Shown: positions 55,425 through 64,000 of the stretch, one piece after another | How positions within the stretch are numbered: position 1 is the first letter of the stretch | Layout of the letters: each line of letters begins with the position of its first letter | DNA from: Heloderma charlesbogerti | Taxonomy: Eukaryota > Chordata > Lepidosauria > Squamata > Helodermatidae | Assembly: GCA_026122225.1 (NCBI GenBank) | Contig: JANEZZ010002694.1 | Span: 682,001-746,000, forward strand | Direction of reading: 5' to 3' | Length of the DNA: 64,000 bases | Notes under the pieces: model-generated | The model's input: only the letters and a program-made list of their open reading frames with translations | Told to the model about the DNA's origin: nothing | The model's database searches: none | Position numbers and translations under genes: made by a program

Positions 55425-57512
55425 TAGAATCATAGAATAGTAGGGTTGGAAGGGGCCTACAAGGCCATCGAGTTCAACCCCCTGCTCAATGCAGGAATCC
55501 AAGTCAGAGCATCCCTGACAGATGGCTGTCCAGCCTCATCTTGAACGCCTCCAGTGTGGGAGAGCCCACCACCTCCCTAGGTAATTGGTTCCATTGTCGT
55601 ATTGCTCTAACAGTCAGGAAGTTTTTCCTGATGTTCAGCCGGAATCTGGCTTCCTGTAACTTGAGCCCATTATTCCGTGTCCTGCACTCTGGCATGTTTG
55701 AGAAGAGATGCTGGCCTTCCTCTCTGTGACAACCTTTCAAGTACTTGAAGAGCACTATCATATCTCCCCTCAGTCTTCTCTTCTCAAGGCTAAACATTCC
55801 CAGTTTTTTCAGTCTCTCTTCATAGGGCTTTGTTTCCAGTCCCCTGATCATCTTTGTTGCCCTCCTCTGAACCCTCTCCAGTTTGTCTGCATCCTTCTTA
55901 AAGTGTGGTGCCCAGAACTGGACACAGTACACCAGATGAGGCCTAACCAGGGCTGACTAGAGGGAAACTAGTACTTCCCAGGATTTGGAAGCGATACTTC
56001 TATTAATGCAGCCCAAAATGGCATTTGCCTTTTTTGCAGCCACATCACATTGCTGGCACATATTCAGCTTGTGATCGACAACAATTCCAAGATTCTTCTC
56101 GCTTGTAGTGTTGTTGAGCCACGTATCCCCATCTTGTAACTGTGCATTTGGTTTCTTTTTCCTAGGTACAAAACTTGGCATTTGTCCCTATTAAATGTCA
56201 TTCTGTTGTTTTCTGCCCAGCGCTCCAGTCTATCCAGATGGCTTTGAATTTTGTTTCTGTCTTCCAAGGTATTAGCTATCCCACCCAATTTTGTGTCATC
56301 TGCAAATCTGATCAGCATTCCCTGCACCTCCTCCTCCAAGTCATTAATAAAAATGTTGAAGAGTACTGGGCCCAGGACTGAGCCCTGCGGGACTCCACTC
56401 GTTACCTCTCCCCAGTTTGAGAAGGTCCCGTTGATAAGCACTCTTTGAGTCCGATTCTGTAGCCAACTGTGGATCCACTGGATCGTTGTTTTATCTAGCC
56501 CACTTTGAGCTAGTTTGCTCATCAGGAGATCATGGGGCACTTTGTCGAAAGCTTTGCTGAAGTTGAGGTATATTATGTCTACAGCATTCCCACGGTCCAC
56601 AAGGGAGGTTACTTGATCAAAAAATGAGATCAGATTTGTCTGGCAGGATTTGTTCTTGACAAATCCATGTTGGCTTTGAGTAATCACTGCATGTTTTCCA
56701 CAGTGCATCACTGTTTTCAAGGTGCTTCCACATGGATTGCTTTATCATCTGCTCCAGAATTTTCCCAGGGATTGATGTCAGACTGACTGGTCTGTAGTTC
56801 CCAAGTTCCTCCTTTTTACCCTTTTTGAAGATAGGGACAACATTAGCCCTCCTCCAGTCATCTGGCACTTCCCCCGTCCTCCATGATTTCTCAAAGAGAA
56901 TAGGCAGCGGTTCTGAGAGTTCTTCTGCCAGTTCCTTTATGACTCTAGGATGCAGTTCATCTGGCCCTGGAGAGTTGAACTCATTCTAAGTAATTAGGTG
57001 TTCCTTGACCATATGCCTATTGATCTCAAGCTGCAATCCTGACCCTCCAGCCTGTACTTCGCTTTTTCCAGGGGGGTCATAGACCCTCTTTTGGGAGAAC
57101 ACTAAGCCAAAGTAGGAATTGAACACCTCTGCCTTTTCTTGGTCATCTGTTATCATTTTGCCATAGCTGAACAACCATTTCTTTCCTCTGTCTTTTACTA
57201 TGCATGTAGCTGAAGAAAGTTGCTTTCTGTTTTTGTTGCTTTTAGCATCCCTCACTAACCTCAGCTCGTTCTCAGCTTTAGCCTTCCTGACGCCATCCCT
57301 GCAATTCTGTGCTACCTGTCTGTACTCTTCCTTTGTTGCTTGTCCTTCCTTCCACTTCCTATATGTGTCCTTTTTTGTTTTCAGGTCATCTGTAAGCTTT
57401 TTCTAAAGCCACATTGGCTTCTTCTGTTGTCTTCCACCTTTTCTTCTTGTTGGAATTGTTTGTAATTGTGCCTTGAGAATTTCCTTTTTTAAAAGCTCCC
57501 ACCCATCTTGGC
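55425..57512 (-). mobile_element. CR1 LINE, 5'-truncated, antisense arm
   Basis: Minus-strand CR1 from its 3' tail (plus: atagaatcatagaatagtag) through ORF2 RT: YLNFSKAFDKVPHDLLMSKL, SGVPQGSVLGPVLFNIFIND, IRFADDTKLGGIANTLEDRN, and the C-terminal block ending LDSHLSGML. It stops at cccatcttgg where the BovB begins. Frameshifts and a deletion near 56690 break the frame. It corresponds to 61478-63540 of the plus-strand CR1, so the two form an inverted repeat of about 2.07 kb arms. Confidence 0.93.
55504..57255 (-). pseudogene. CR1 ORF2 remains (reverse transcriptase)
   Basis: Fragments of the CR1 RT in more than one frame: 56986-57255 (FNSYFGLVFSQKRVYDPPGK), 56617-56868 (PDDWRRANVVPIFKKGKKEE, LTSIPGKILEQMIKQ), 56064-56720 (motifs A, B and C with FADD) and 55504-55932 (C-terminal block). 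The breaks and the lost 5' half exclude function. Confidence 0.9.
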
Positions 57513-59155
57513 CCCTTCATGGATCACTGCCTTGTTGTGGCGAAGGGGCTTGCGTAACTCAGTGAAGCCATAAGCTATGTCGTGCAGGGCCACCCAAGAC
57601 GGACAGGTCATGGCAGAGAGTTCTGACAAAATGTGGTCCACTGGAGAAGGAAATGGCAACCCACTCCAGTATTCTTGCCAAGAAAACCCCATGGAACGTA
57701 TCACAAGGCTAAAAGAGATGACGCCGGAAGATGAGCCCCTCAGGTCGGAAGGTGTCCAATATACTACCGGGGAAGAGCAGAGGGTATTTCCAAGTAGCGC
57801 CAGAAAGAGTGAAGCGGCTGGGCCAAAGCCGAAAGGACACTCAGCTGTGGATGTGTCTGGTGGTGAAAAGAAAATCCGATGCTGTAAAGAACAATATTGT
57901 TTAGGAACCTGGAATGTCAGATCAATGAATCAAGGTAAGCTGGAGGTGGTCAAACATGAGATGGCAAGATTGAACATCGACATCTTGGGAATCAGCGAAC
58001 TAAAACGGACAAGCATGGGCGAATTTAATTCAGGTGACCATCATATCTACTATTGTGGTCAAGAATCCCTTAGAAGAAATGGAGTAGCACTCATAGTCAA
58101 CAAAAGGGTGGGAAAAGCAGTACTGGGGTACAATCTTAAAAACGATAGAATGATCTCAGTACGAATCCAAGGCAAACCATTCAACATCACAGTAATTCAA
58201 GTCTATGCCCCAACCACTGAGGCCGAAGAAGCTGAGGTTGATCGGTTCTATGAAGACCTACAACACCTTCTAGAACTCACACCAAAAAAAGATGTCCTCT
58301 TCATCATAGGGGATTGGAATGCTAAAGTAGGAAGTCAAGAAATCACCGGGATAACAGGCAGGCATGGCCTTGGTGTACAAAATGAAGCAGGACAAAAGCT
58401 AATAGAGTTTTGCCAAGAGAACACGCTGATCATAGCAAACACTCTTTTCCAACAGCACAAGAGACGACTCTACACATGGACATCACCAGATAGTAAATAT
58501 CGAAATCAGATTGATTATGTCCTTTGCAGCCAAAGATGGAGAAGCTCTATACAGTCAGTCAAAACAAGACCTGGAGCTGACTGTGGCTCAGATCATGAGC
58601 TGCTTCTTGCAAAATTTCGGCTTAAATTGAAGAACGTAGGGAAAACCACTAAACCATTCAGGTATGACCTAAATCATATCCCTCATGAATATACAGTGGA
58701 GGTGAGGAATAGATTTCAGGGATTAGACCTGATAGACAGAGTGCCTGAGGAACTAAGGACGGAGGTCCGTCGCATTGTTCAGGAGGCAGCAACTCAATCC
58801 ATCCCAAAGAAAAAGAAATGCAAGAAAGCCAAGTGGCTGTCTGAGGAGGCTTTACAAGTAGCTGAGGAAAGAAGGGAAGCGAAAAGCAAAGGAGAAAGGG
58901 GAAGATATATCCAACTGAATGCAGAGTTCCAGAGAATAGCAAGGAGAGACAAGAAGGCCTTCTTAAATGAACAATGCAAAGAAATCGCGGAAAACAACAG
59001 AATGGGAAAGACTAGAGATCTCTTCAAGAAAATCGGAGATCTCAAGGGAACGTTTTGTACAAAGACGGGCATGATAAAGGACAAAGAAGGCAGGGACCTA
59101 ACAGAAGCAGATGAGATTAAGAAGAGGTGGCAAGAATACACAGAAGAACTATACG
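57513..59155 (+). mobile_element. BovB LINE, 5' half only
   Basis: Begins with the BovB 5' end ccccttcatggatcactgcc and has an uninterrupted frame from 57577: GTWNVRSMNQGKLEVVKHEM, IDILGISELKR, YYCGQESLRRNGVALIVNKR, VIQVYAPTTEAEEAEVDRFY, LFIIGDWNAKVG, SDHELLLAKF. All the catalytic motifs of the APE endonuclease are legible. The element stops in the linker (EEIKKRWQEYTEELY; family text continues RKHLNVPDS) at 59155, where CR1 sequence starts. The RT half is absent. LINEs normally lose the 5' end, so a 3' loss points to rearrangement. Confidence 0.94.
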
Positions 59156-59376
59156 TATTCCCAGCAGCTGACTGGGCGGGAAGCTTCAGTGTGTTTCCCG
59201 CCTCCCAGCTGAGCAGAGCAGAGCAGAGCAAGCTGCTCCAGCTGGTCCAGGGACTACAGAAGCAGGCAAGCTCCCAGAGAGCGAGCAAACAGAGCGAGCA
59301 AACAGGGGGAGCAAACAGGAGTTGGCCAGGGGAGGTCAAGGGGGAGGTCAAGGGGGAGGCCCCTAACATTTTTTAA
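57577..59376 (+). CDS. Chimeric open frame: BovB endonuclease plus CR1 leader
   Basis: A 599-codon open frame. Residues 1 to about 526 are the BovB N-terminal part: a leader of about 105 residues, the APE-type endonuclease of about 230 residues (catalytic wording GTWN, ISELK, YAPT, GDWNAKVG, SDHELL) and the charged linker. The last 73 residues or so come from the CR1 5' UTR read in frame (VFPAADWAGSFSVFPASQL then Gln/Ser-rich) to the stop at 59374. This is an accidental fusion; whether it is transcribed or translated is unknown. The endonuclease itself looks complete. Confidence 0.8.
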   Translation: MSCRATQDGQVMAESSDKMWSTGEGNGNPLQYSCQENPMERITRLKEMTPEDEPLRSEGVQYTTGEEQRVFPSSARKSEAAGPKPKGHSAVDVSGGEKKIRCCKEQYCLGTWNVRSMNQGKLEVVKHEMARLNIDILGISELKRTSMGEFNSGDHHIYYCGQESLRRNGVALIVNKRVGKAVLGYNLKNDRMISVRIQGKPFNITVIQVYAPTTEAEEAEVDRFYEDLQHLLELTPKKDVLFIIGDWNAKVGSQEITGITGRHGLGVQNEAGQKLIEFCQENTLIIANTLFQQHKRRLYTWTSPDSKYRNQIDYVLCSQRWRSSIQSVKTRPGADCGSDHELLLAKFRLKLKNVGKTTKPFRYDLNHIPHEYTVEVRNRFQGLDLIDRVPEELRTEVRRIVQEAATQSIPKKKKCKKAKWLSEEALQVAEERREAKSKGERGRYIQLNAEFQRIARRDKKAFLNEQCKEIAENNRMGKTRDLFKKIGDLKGTFCTKTGMIKDKEGRDLTEADEIKKRWQEYTEELYVFPAADWAGSFSVFPASQLSRAEQSKLLQLVQGLQKQASSQRASKQSEQTGGANRSWPGEVKGEVKGEAPNIF

Positions 59377-59543
59377 AAATTATTTTTATTTTTTATTTTA
59401 ACTAACCTTTTTCCATTTATTTGTCTTGTAACACACACTTTCACACCAGTGGGACTCTGCTTTTAACCTCTACTGAGTAGAGGAGTAGGCACAGCCTAGT
59501 CTAGAACAATCACAAACCTAGACACAAAAAGGGAAAAGAGGCT

Positions 59544-60568
59544 ATGGAAGGACAAGACTCTCCAGTGGTGGTGACCTGCAAGGTGTGTGCAATGTTTGTT
59601 TTCTTGCCTGAGAACAACATGGCCTACACCTGCAACAAGTGCAAGTTGATCACGCTGCTGGAGGAAAAAGTAAGTGGACTGGAGTGGCGACTTCGACCCT
59701 CCGGGGAATAAGAGAACACGAAGAGTTCTTGGACAGAATGGGGGAACTACAGCAGCAAAGGGCAGACCAGAAGCTTGAAGAGCAACAGCAAGATGAGGCA
59801 GTGGGAAATGCTGAGGTGAAGAAAAATGGAATAGAGGATACTCCTTGGAAAAGGGTGACAGTTAGGAGAAGAAGAACTAGACGCCACTCTGCACCAGTGG
59901 AAGCAGTGGAGCTGTGGAACCGATTCCAGGTACTTGCGGATGAGACTGGAGGACAGCCTGCAGAGGAAGAATCACAGGGGAACCTGCATGAGAGTGAGCA
60001 AGAGGCTAAAGGTCAGTCAAACAGAGGCGATGAAACCCAGGCCTACAAGAAGAAGAAGAGAAGAGTGGTAGTAGTGGGAGACTCCTTGCTGTGTGGGATC
60101 GAGACCCAAGTGTGTCGCAAAGACCCATGGACTCGCCAGGTATGTTGTCTCCCGGGAGGACAGATTAGAGACGTGACTGAAAGGTTGCCTGCACTCATAA
60201 AGCCCACTGACAGGTATCCCTTTCTTCTCATCCATGTGGGAACAAATGATACCGCCAAGCGGAGCTACGAAGAGATCACGTCAGACTTTGAAGCTTTGGG
60301 AAGGAAACTCAAGAACTTTGGGGCCCAGATAGTTTTCTCATCCATCCTTCCAGTAGTTAGAAGAGGGACAGAAAGGGAATGAAAAATACTCCGGGTGAAT
60401 GATTGGCTACGAAGGTGGTGCCGACGAGAGAGATTTGGATTCTGGGACCACGGGCTATACTTCCTGGAAGATGGGCTGTTGGCTAGGGATGGGTTGCACC
60501 TCACAAAGGCTGGGAAGACTGTGTTTGGCCACAGCATGAAGAACTTCATCAGGAGGGCTTTAAACTGA
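59544..60568 (+). pseudogene. CR1 ORF1 (zinc finger and SGNH esterase), two lesions
   Basis: From the ATG at 59544 the frame reads a treble-cysteine zinc-finger-like segment (VTCKVCAMF, YTCNKCKLI) followed by a leucine-rich coil, then hits TAA at about 59710. One base of shift near 59690-59700 leads into the frame of FLDRMGELQQQRADQKLEEQ and the esterase. The SGNH hydrolase blocks are legible: VVVVGDSLLCG (block I, catalytic Ser), GGQIRDV (block II), HVGTNDT (block III), and DGLHLTKAG (block V, Asp/His). A TGA at 60380-60382 separates blocks III and V; the same frame then runs to the natural stop at 60566-60568. Two small changes therefore disable an otherwise complete ORF1. Confidence 0.9.
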
Positions 60569-60591
60569 ATCCTACGGGGAAGGGAGATGTA

Positions 60592-63273
60592 ATGTTGGGG
60601 GTAACAATGGACATAGGCGCATGCACTGTAATGGAGAGAACAGCTCTGATAGCGCCCAATAATAGTCTTCAGGCACATGTAGGAAGAAAGCCAGACTATG
60701 AAGCACATGGTCTTCGATGTCTATATACTAATGCCCAGAGTATGGGAAACAAACAGAACGAACTTGAACTCTTAATACAAGAGGGAAATTATGACCTGAT
60801 AGGTATAACTGAGACTTGGTGGGATGACTCTCATGACTGGAATACAGCAATTGAAGGATATAACTTGTTCAAAAAGAACAGGAGGAACAGAAAGGGAGGT
60901 GGGGTTGCACTGTATGTGAAAAATACATATCTCTGCACAGAAATACAGGAGGAGGAGCTTGGTAGCCCCATCGAGAGCATCTGGGTTGAAATAAAGAATA
61001 AAAGGAACCTGGTGGTCGGAGTCTACTACCGGCCACCCAATCAAGGAGAAGACAAGGATGAAACTTTTGAAAAGCAAATAGCCAATGTTTTAAGGAAACA
61101 TGATGTAGTAGTAATGGGGGACTTCAATTTCCCCGATATTTGTTGGGAGACAAATTCTGCAAAACATGGCCCCTCCAGGAAATTCCTGACTTGTGTGGCG
61201 GATAACTTCCTCCCACAGAAAGTAGAGGAAGGAACTAGAGGATCGGCTATCCTTGACTTGATCCTAACCAACAGAGATGACTTAGTGGATAAAGTAGCAG
61301 TTACAGGAACTCTGGGGGAAAGCGACCATGTTGTACTTGAGTTCTTGGTTCTAAGGGAAACAAAAGCCAAATGTAGTCAAACGCATACCCTGGATTTTAG
61401 GAAAGCTGATTTTCATAAACTCAGAACAATGATCAGTAAGGTCCCATGGCAAGCAATGCTAGCGAGAAAAGGAGTCCAAGATGGGTGGGAGCTTTTTAAA
61501 AAGGAAATTCTCAAGGCACAATCACAAGCAATTCCAACAAGAAGAAAAGGTGGAAGACAACAGAAGAAGCCAATGTGGCTTCACAAAAAGCTTAGGGATG
61601 ACCTGAAAACAAAAAAGGACACATATAGGAAGTGGAAAGAAGGCCAAGTAACAAAGGAAGAGTACAGGCAGATAGCACAGAATTGCAGGGATGGCGTCAG
61701 GAAGGCTAAAGCTGAGAATGAGCTGAGGTTAGCAAGGGATGTTAAAAACAACAAAAAGGCTTTCTTCAGCTACGTGCATAGTAAAAGGCAGAGGAAAGAA
61801 ATGGTAGTTCAGCTATTAAATAAGGATGGCAAAACGATAACAGATGACAAAGAAAAGGCAGAGGTGCTCAATTCCTACTTTGGCTCAGTCTTCTCCCAAA
61901 AGAGGGTCTATGACCCCCCTGGCAAAGGCGAAGTACAGGCTGAAGGGGCAGGATTGCAGCTTGAGATCGACAGGCATATGGTCAAGGAACACCTCATTAC
62001 TTTGAATGAGTTCAAATCTCCAGGGCCAGATGAACTGCATCCTAGAGTCATAAAGGAACTGGCAGAAGAACTCTCAGAACCGCTGTCTATTCTCTTTGAG
62101 AAATCATGGAGGACGGGGGAAGTGCCAGATGACTGGAGGAGGGCTAACGTTGTCCCTATCTTCAAAAAGGGTAAAAAGGAGGAACCTGGGAACTACAGAC
62201 CAGTCAGTCTGACATCAATCCCTGGGAAAATTCTGGAGCAGATCATAAAGCAATCCATCTGGAAGCACCTTGACAACAATGCCGTGATTACTCGAAGCCA
62301 ACACGGATTTGTCAAAAACAAGTCCTGCCAGACAAATCTGATCTCATTTTTTGATCAAGTACCCTCCCTTGTAGACCGTGGGAATGCTGTAGATATCATA
62401 TACCTCGACTTCAGCAAAGCTTTCGACAAAGTGCCCCATGATATCCTGATGAGCAAACTAGCTCAAAGCGGGCTAGATGAAACAACGATCCGGTGGATCC
62501 ACAGTTGGCTACAGAATCGGACTCAAAGAGTGCTTATCAATGGGACCTTCTCAAACTGGGGAGAGGTAACGAGTGGGGTACCGCAGGGCTCAGTCCTGGG
62601 CCCAGTGCTCTTCAACATTTTTATTAATGACTTGGAGGAGGAGGTGCAGGGAATGCTGATCAAATTTGCAGATGACACAAAATTGGGAGGGATAGCTAAT
62701 ACTTTGGAAGACAGAAACAAAATTCAAAGTGATCTGGGTAGACTGGAGCGCTGGGCAGAAAACCACAGAATGACATTTAATAGGGACAAATGCCAAGTTC
62801 TGCACCTAGGAAAAAGAAACCAAATGCACAGTTACAAGATAGGGGATACGTGGCTCAACCACACTACAAGCGAGAAGGATCTTGGAATTGTTGTCGATCA
62901 CAAGCTGAATAAGAGCCAACAATGTGATGTGGCTGCAAAAAAGGCAAATGCTCTTTTGGGCTGCATTCATAGAAGCATCGCTTCCAAATCCCGGGAAGTA
63001 CTAGTTCCCCTCTACTCAGCACTGGTTAGGCCTCATCTGGAGTACTGTGTCCAGTTCTGGGCACCACACTTTAAGAAGGATGCAGACAAACTGGAGAGGG
63101 TTCAGAGGAGGGCAACAAAGATGATCAGGGGACTGGAAACAAAGCCTTATGAGGAGAGACTGAAAGAACTGGGTATGTTTAGCCTTGAGAAGAGAAGAAT
63201 GAGGGGAGATATGATAGCGCTCTTCAAGTACTTGAGAGGTTGTCACAGAGAGGAAGGCCAGGATTCTTCTTGA
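60592..63273 (+). CDS. CR1 ORF2 (endonuclease and reverse transcriptase)
   Basis: Open frame of 893 codons for the CR1 replicase. Order of domains: APE endonuclease (about residues 40-260; LYTNAQSMGNKQNEL, LIGITETWWDDS, YYRPPNQ, VVMGDFNFPDICW, ESDHVVLEF), a charged linker, then reverse transcriptase (about 460-760; RRANVVPIFKKGKKEE, IIYLDFSKAFDKVPHDILMS, SGVPQGSVLGPVLFNIFIND, IKFADDTKLGG) and the C-terminal block ([39 protein letters not shown]). It ends early at QDSS because one base is missing near 63265. The normal C-terminus ([29 protein letters not shown]) follows in the next frame to 63467. Long open frame means a recent insertion. Confidence 0.94.
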   Translation: MLGVTMDIGACTVMERTALIAPNNSLQAHVGRKPDYEAHGLRCLYTNAQSMGNKQNELELLIQEGNYDLIGITETWWDDSHDWNTAIEGYNLFKKNRRNRKGGGVALYVKNTYLCTEIQEEELGSPIESIWVEIKNKRNLVVGVYYRPPNQGEDKDETFEKQIANVLRKHDVVVMGDFNFPDICWETNSAKHGPSRKFLTCVADNFLPQKVEEGTRGSAILDLILTNRDDLVDKVAVTGTLGESDHVVLEFLVLRETKAKCSQTHTLDFRKADFHKLRTMISKVPWQAMLARKGVQDGWELFKKEILKAQSQAIPTRRKGGRQQKKPMWLHKKLRDDLKTKKDTYRKWKEGQVTKEEYRQIAQNCRDGVRKAKAENELRLARDVKNNKKAFFSYVHSKRQRKEMVVQLLNKDGKTITDDKEKAEVLNSYFGSVFSQKRVYDPPGKGEVQAEGAGLQLEIDRHMVKEHLITLNEFKSPGPDELHPRVIKELAEELSEPLSILFEKSWRTGEVPDDWRRANVVPIFKKGKKEEPGNYRPVSLTSIPGKILEQIIKQSIWKHLDNNAVITRSQHGFVKNKSCQTNLISFFDQVPSLVDRGNAVDIIYLDFSKAFDKVPHDILMSKLAQSGLDETTIRWIHSWLQNRTQRVLINGTFSNWGEVTSGVPQGSVLGPVLFNIFINDLEEEVQGMLIKFADDTKLGGIANTLEDRNKIQSDLGRLERWAENHRMTFNRDKCQVLHLGKRNQMHSYKIGDTWLNHTTSEKDLGIVVDHKLNKSQQCDVAAKKANALLGCIHRSIASKSREVLVPLYSALVRPHLEYCVQFWAPHFKKDADKLERVQRRATKMIRGLETKPYEERLKELGMFSLEKRRMRGDMIALFKYLRGCHREEGQDSS

Positions 63274-63545
63274 TCATCCCAGAATGCAGGACACAGAATA
63301 ATGGGCTCAAGTTACAGGAAGCCACATCCCGGCTGAACATCAGGAAAAACTTCCTGACTGTTAGAGCAATCCGACAATGGAACCAATTACCTAGGGAGGC
63401 AGAGGGCTCTCCCACACTGGAGGCATTCAAGATGAAGCTGGACAGCCATCTGTCAGGAATGCTTTGACTTAGATTCCTGCATTGAGCAGGGGGTTGGATC
63501 CAATGATCTTATAGGCCCCTTCCAACCCTACTGTTCTATGATTCA

Positions 63546-64000
63546 TACACAACCATGTAAAATATTTACTTCCACATGGCCAGGGAGAGGTCCCCTAATG
63601 TCACATTTACATCTTGAGATTCAGTGTCATCTTACACTCTAATACACCATTTCCTCTTTTTATGAAAACTTTCAAGAAAATACCAAGAATTTTGGTGAGT
63701 AATGTGGCAGGGTCAGGGCAGAGGCCAATGGTATGCATAAGAACTGAGGTGGTGGTGGGGCTTGCTTTGTGGGGGCTTGGGGAAAATTGCCCTAGTTGCC
63801 CCACGCATCTCCAGGGAGCTCCGCAGCCTTGCAGTGTTACCAAGTTGTATGGCTTGTGTATAGCAAATTACATCAAAGTGGAAATTGAAAAAGAAATATA
63901 CTTTAAAGTGACTTGAAGGAAGATAATTTTTGTGTTTAGTACCCAAACAACTTGTTGAACCTTTAAAGAAAGGTTACAGACACTTGCTTTTTGCCACCCT
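63546..64000. other. No recognised feature
   Basis: Sequence to the right of the CR1. No continuation of the BovB or of the minus-strand CR1 is present here. No exon found. Confidence 0.5.

Larger units (their letters stand above)
59156..63545 (+). mobile_element. CR1 LINE, full length or nearly so
   Basis: Has a GC-rich 5' UTR (59156-59543), ORF1 (59544-60568, two lesions), ORF2 (60592-63273 plus C-terminus after one frameshift) and a 3' UTR ending with ccctactgttctatgattc, the CR1 terminal repeat. Total about 4.39 kb, close to full-length CR1. No target-site duplication was recognised, which is usual for CR1. Confidence 0.95.

Noticed and set aside
55425..63540. Inverted CR1 arms as the product of twin priming in one insertion
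   Set aside because: Both arms contain the same 3' half with 3' ends pointing outward and differ at many sites, so they are separate copies.
59145..63560. Target-site duplication for the full-length CR1
   Set aside because: ctatac on the left and tcatac on the right share too few bases to count; CR1 often makes none.
1..64000. CRISPR arrays, bacterial operons or phage genes
   Set aside because: The exon-intron structure and LINE/SINE content are vertebrate; the only regular short-period arrays are microsatellites and the 62-bp repeat.

Overview
The window is vertebrate nuclear DNA, most likely from a squamate reptile (lizard or snake). It has no bacterial gene layout. It has a widely spaced multi-exon gene on the minus strand, and its introns are full of the repeats typical of squamates: BovB (RTE) LINEs, CR1 and L2 LINEs, SINEs of the Sauria type with a BovB-like 3' end, a DIRS-type remnant, hAT-type elements and many palindromic (fold-back) MITEs. 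The exact species cannot be told from the sequence alone.

The host gene is FGD3, a FYVE/RhoGEF/PH family activator of Cdc42, on the minus strand. Fourteen coding exons can be placed between 49601 and 3779. Their splice phases all agree, and together they give one uninterrupted reading frame of 679 codons (2039 coding bases, the first two completing a codon begun upstream). In transcript order they encode a proline-rich N-terminal region (49431-49601, 45731-45902), a large acidic exon with the DSGIDS phosphodegron (43934-44531), the DH (RhoGEF) domain (28952-29041, 26606-26742, 25302-25458, 21959-22097, 19711-19769 and the start of 16257-16403), the first PH domain (16257-16403, 13567-13659, 12416-12495, the 31-base exon 12074-12104 and the start of 6435-6536), and a linker (6435-6536, 3779-3841). 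The start codon lies upstream of 49601 and was not found. The FYVE zinc finger, second PH domain and 3' end lie beyond base 1.

Layout of repeats from left to right: fold-back MITE (about 425-755); 3'-terminal CR1 piece (4011-4583); an old L2 fragment interrupted by a BovB with a duplicated head (7107-10882) and by a younger L2 (11075-11860); hAT element with 8-bp duplication (14567-15573); BovB 3' tail (15952-16061); fold-back MITEs (about 16850-17200, 20320-20740); Sauria-type SINE inside an L2 tail (24841-25185); 62-bp tandem repeat beside an exon (28736-28916); DIRS-type remnant flanked by 56-bp perfect direct repeats (33048-35664); fold-back MITE (35742-36095); full-length minus-strand BovB with a nested SINE (38032-41543); a second hAT with 8-bp duplication (51034-51332); L2 (53850-54375); and a composite CR1(-)/BovB(+)/CR1(+) block (55277-63545) that ends in a nearly intact full-length CR1.

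I saw no unknown enzyme system, CRISPR array or operon. The observations most worth a second look are the BovB with a doubled 5' head inside a single target-site duplication, the DIRS remnant with unusually long flanking repeats, the truncated CR1/BovB/CR1 junctions, and a lizard FGD3 N-terminus that carries a proline-rich module like that of its paralogue FGD1.
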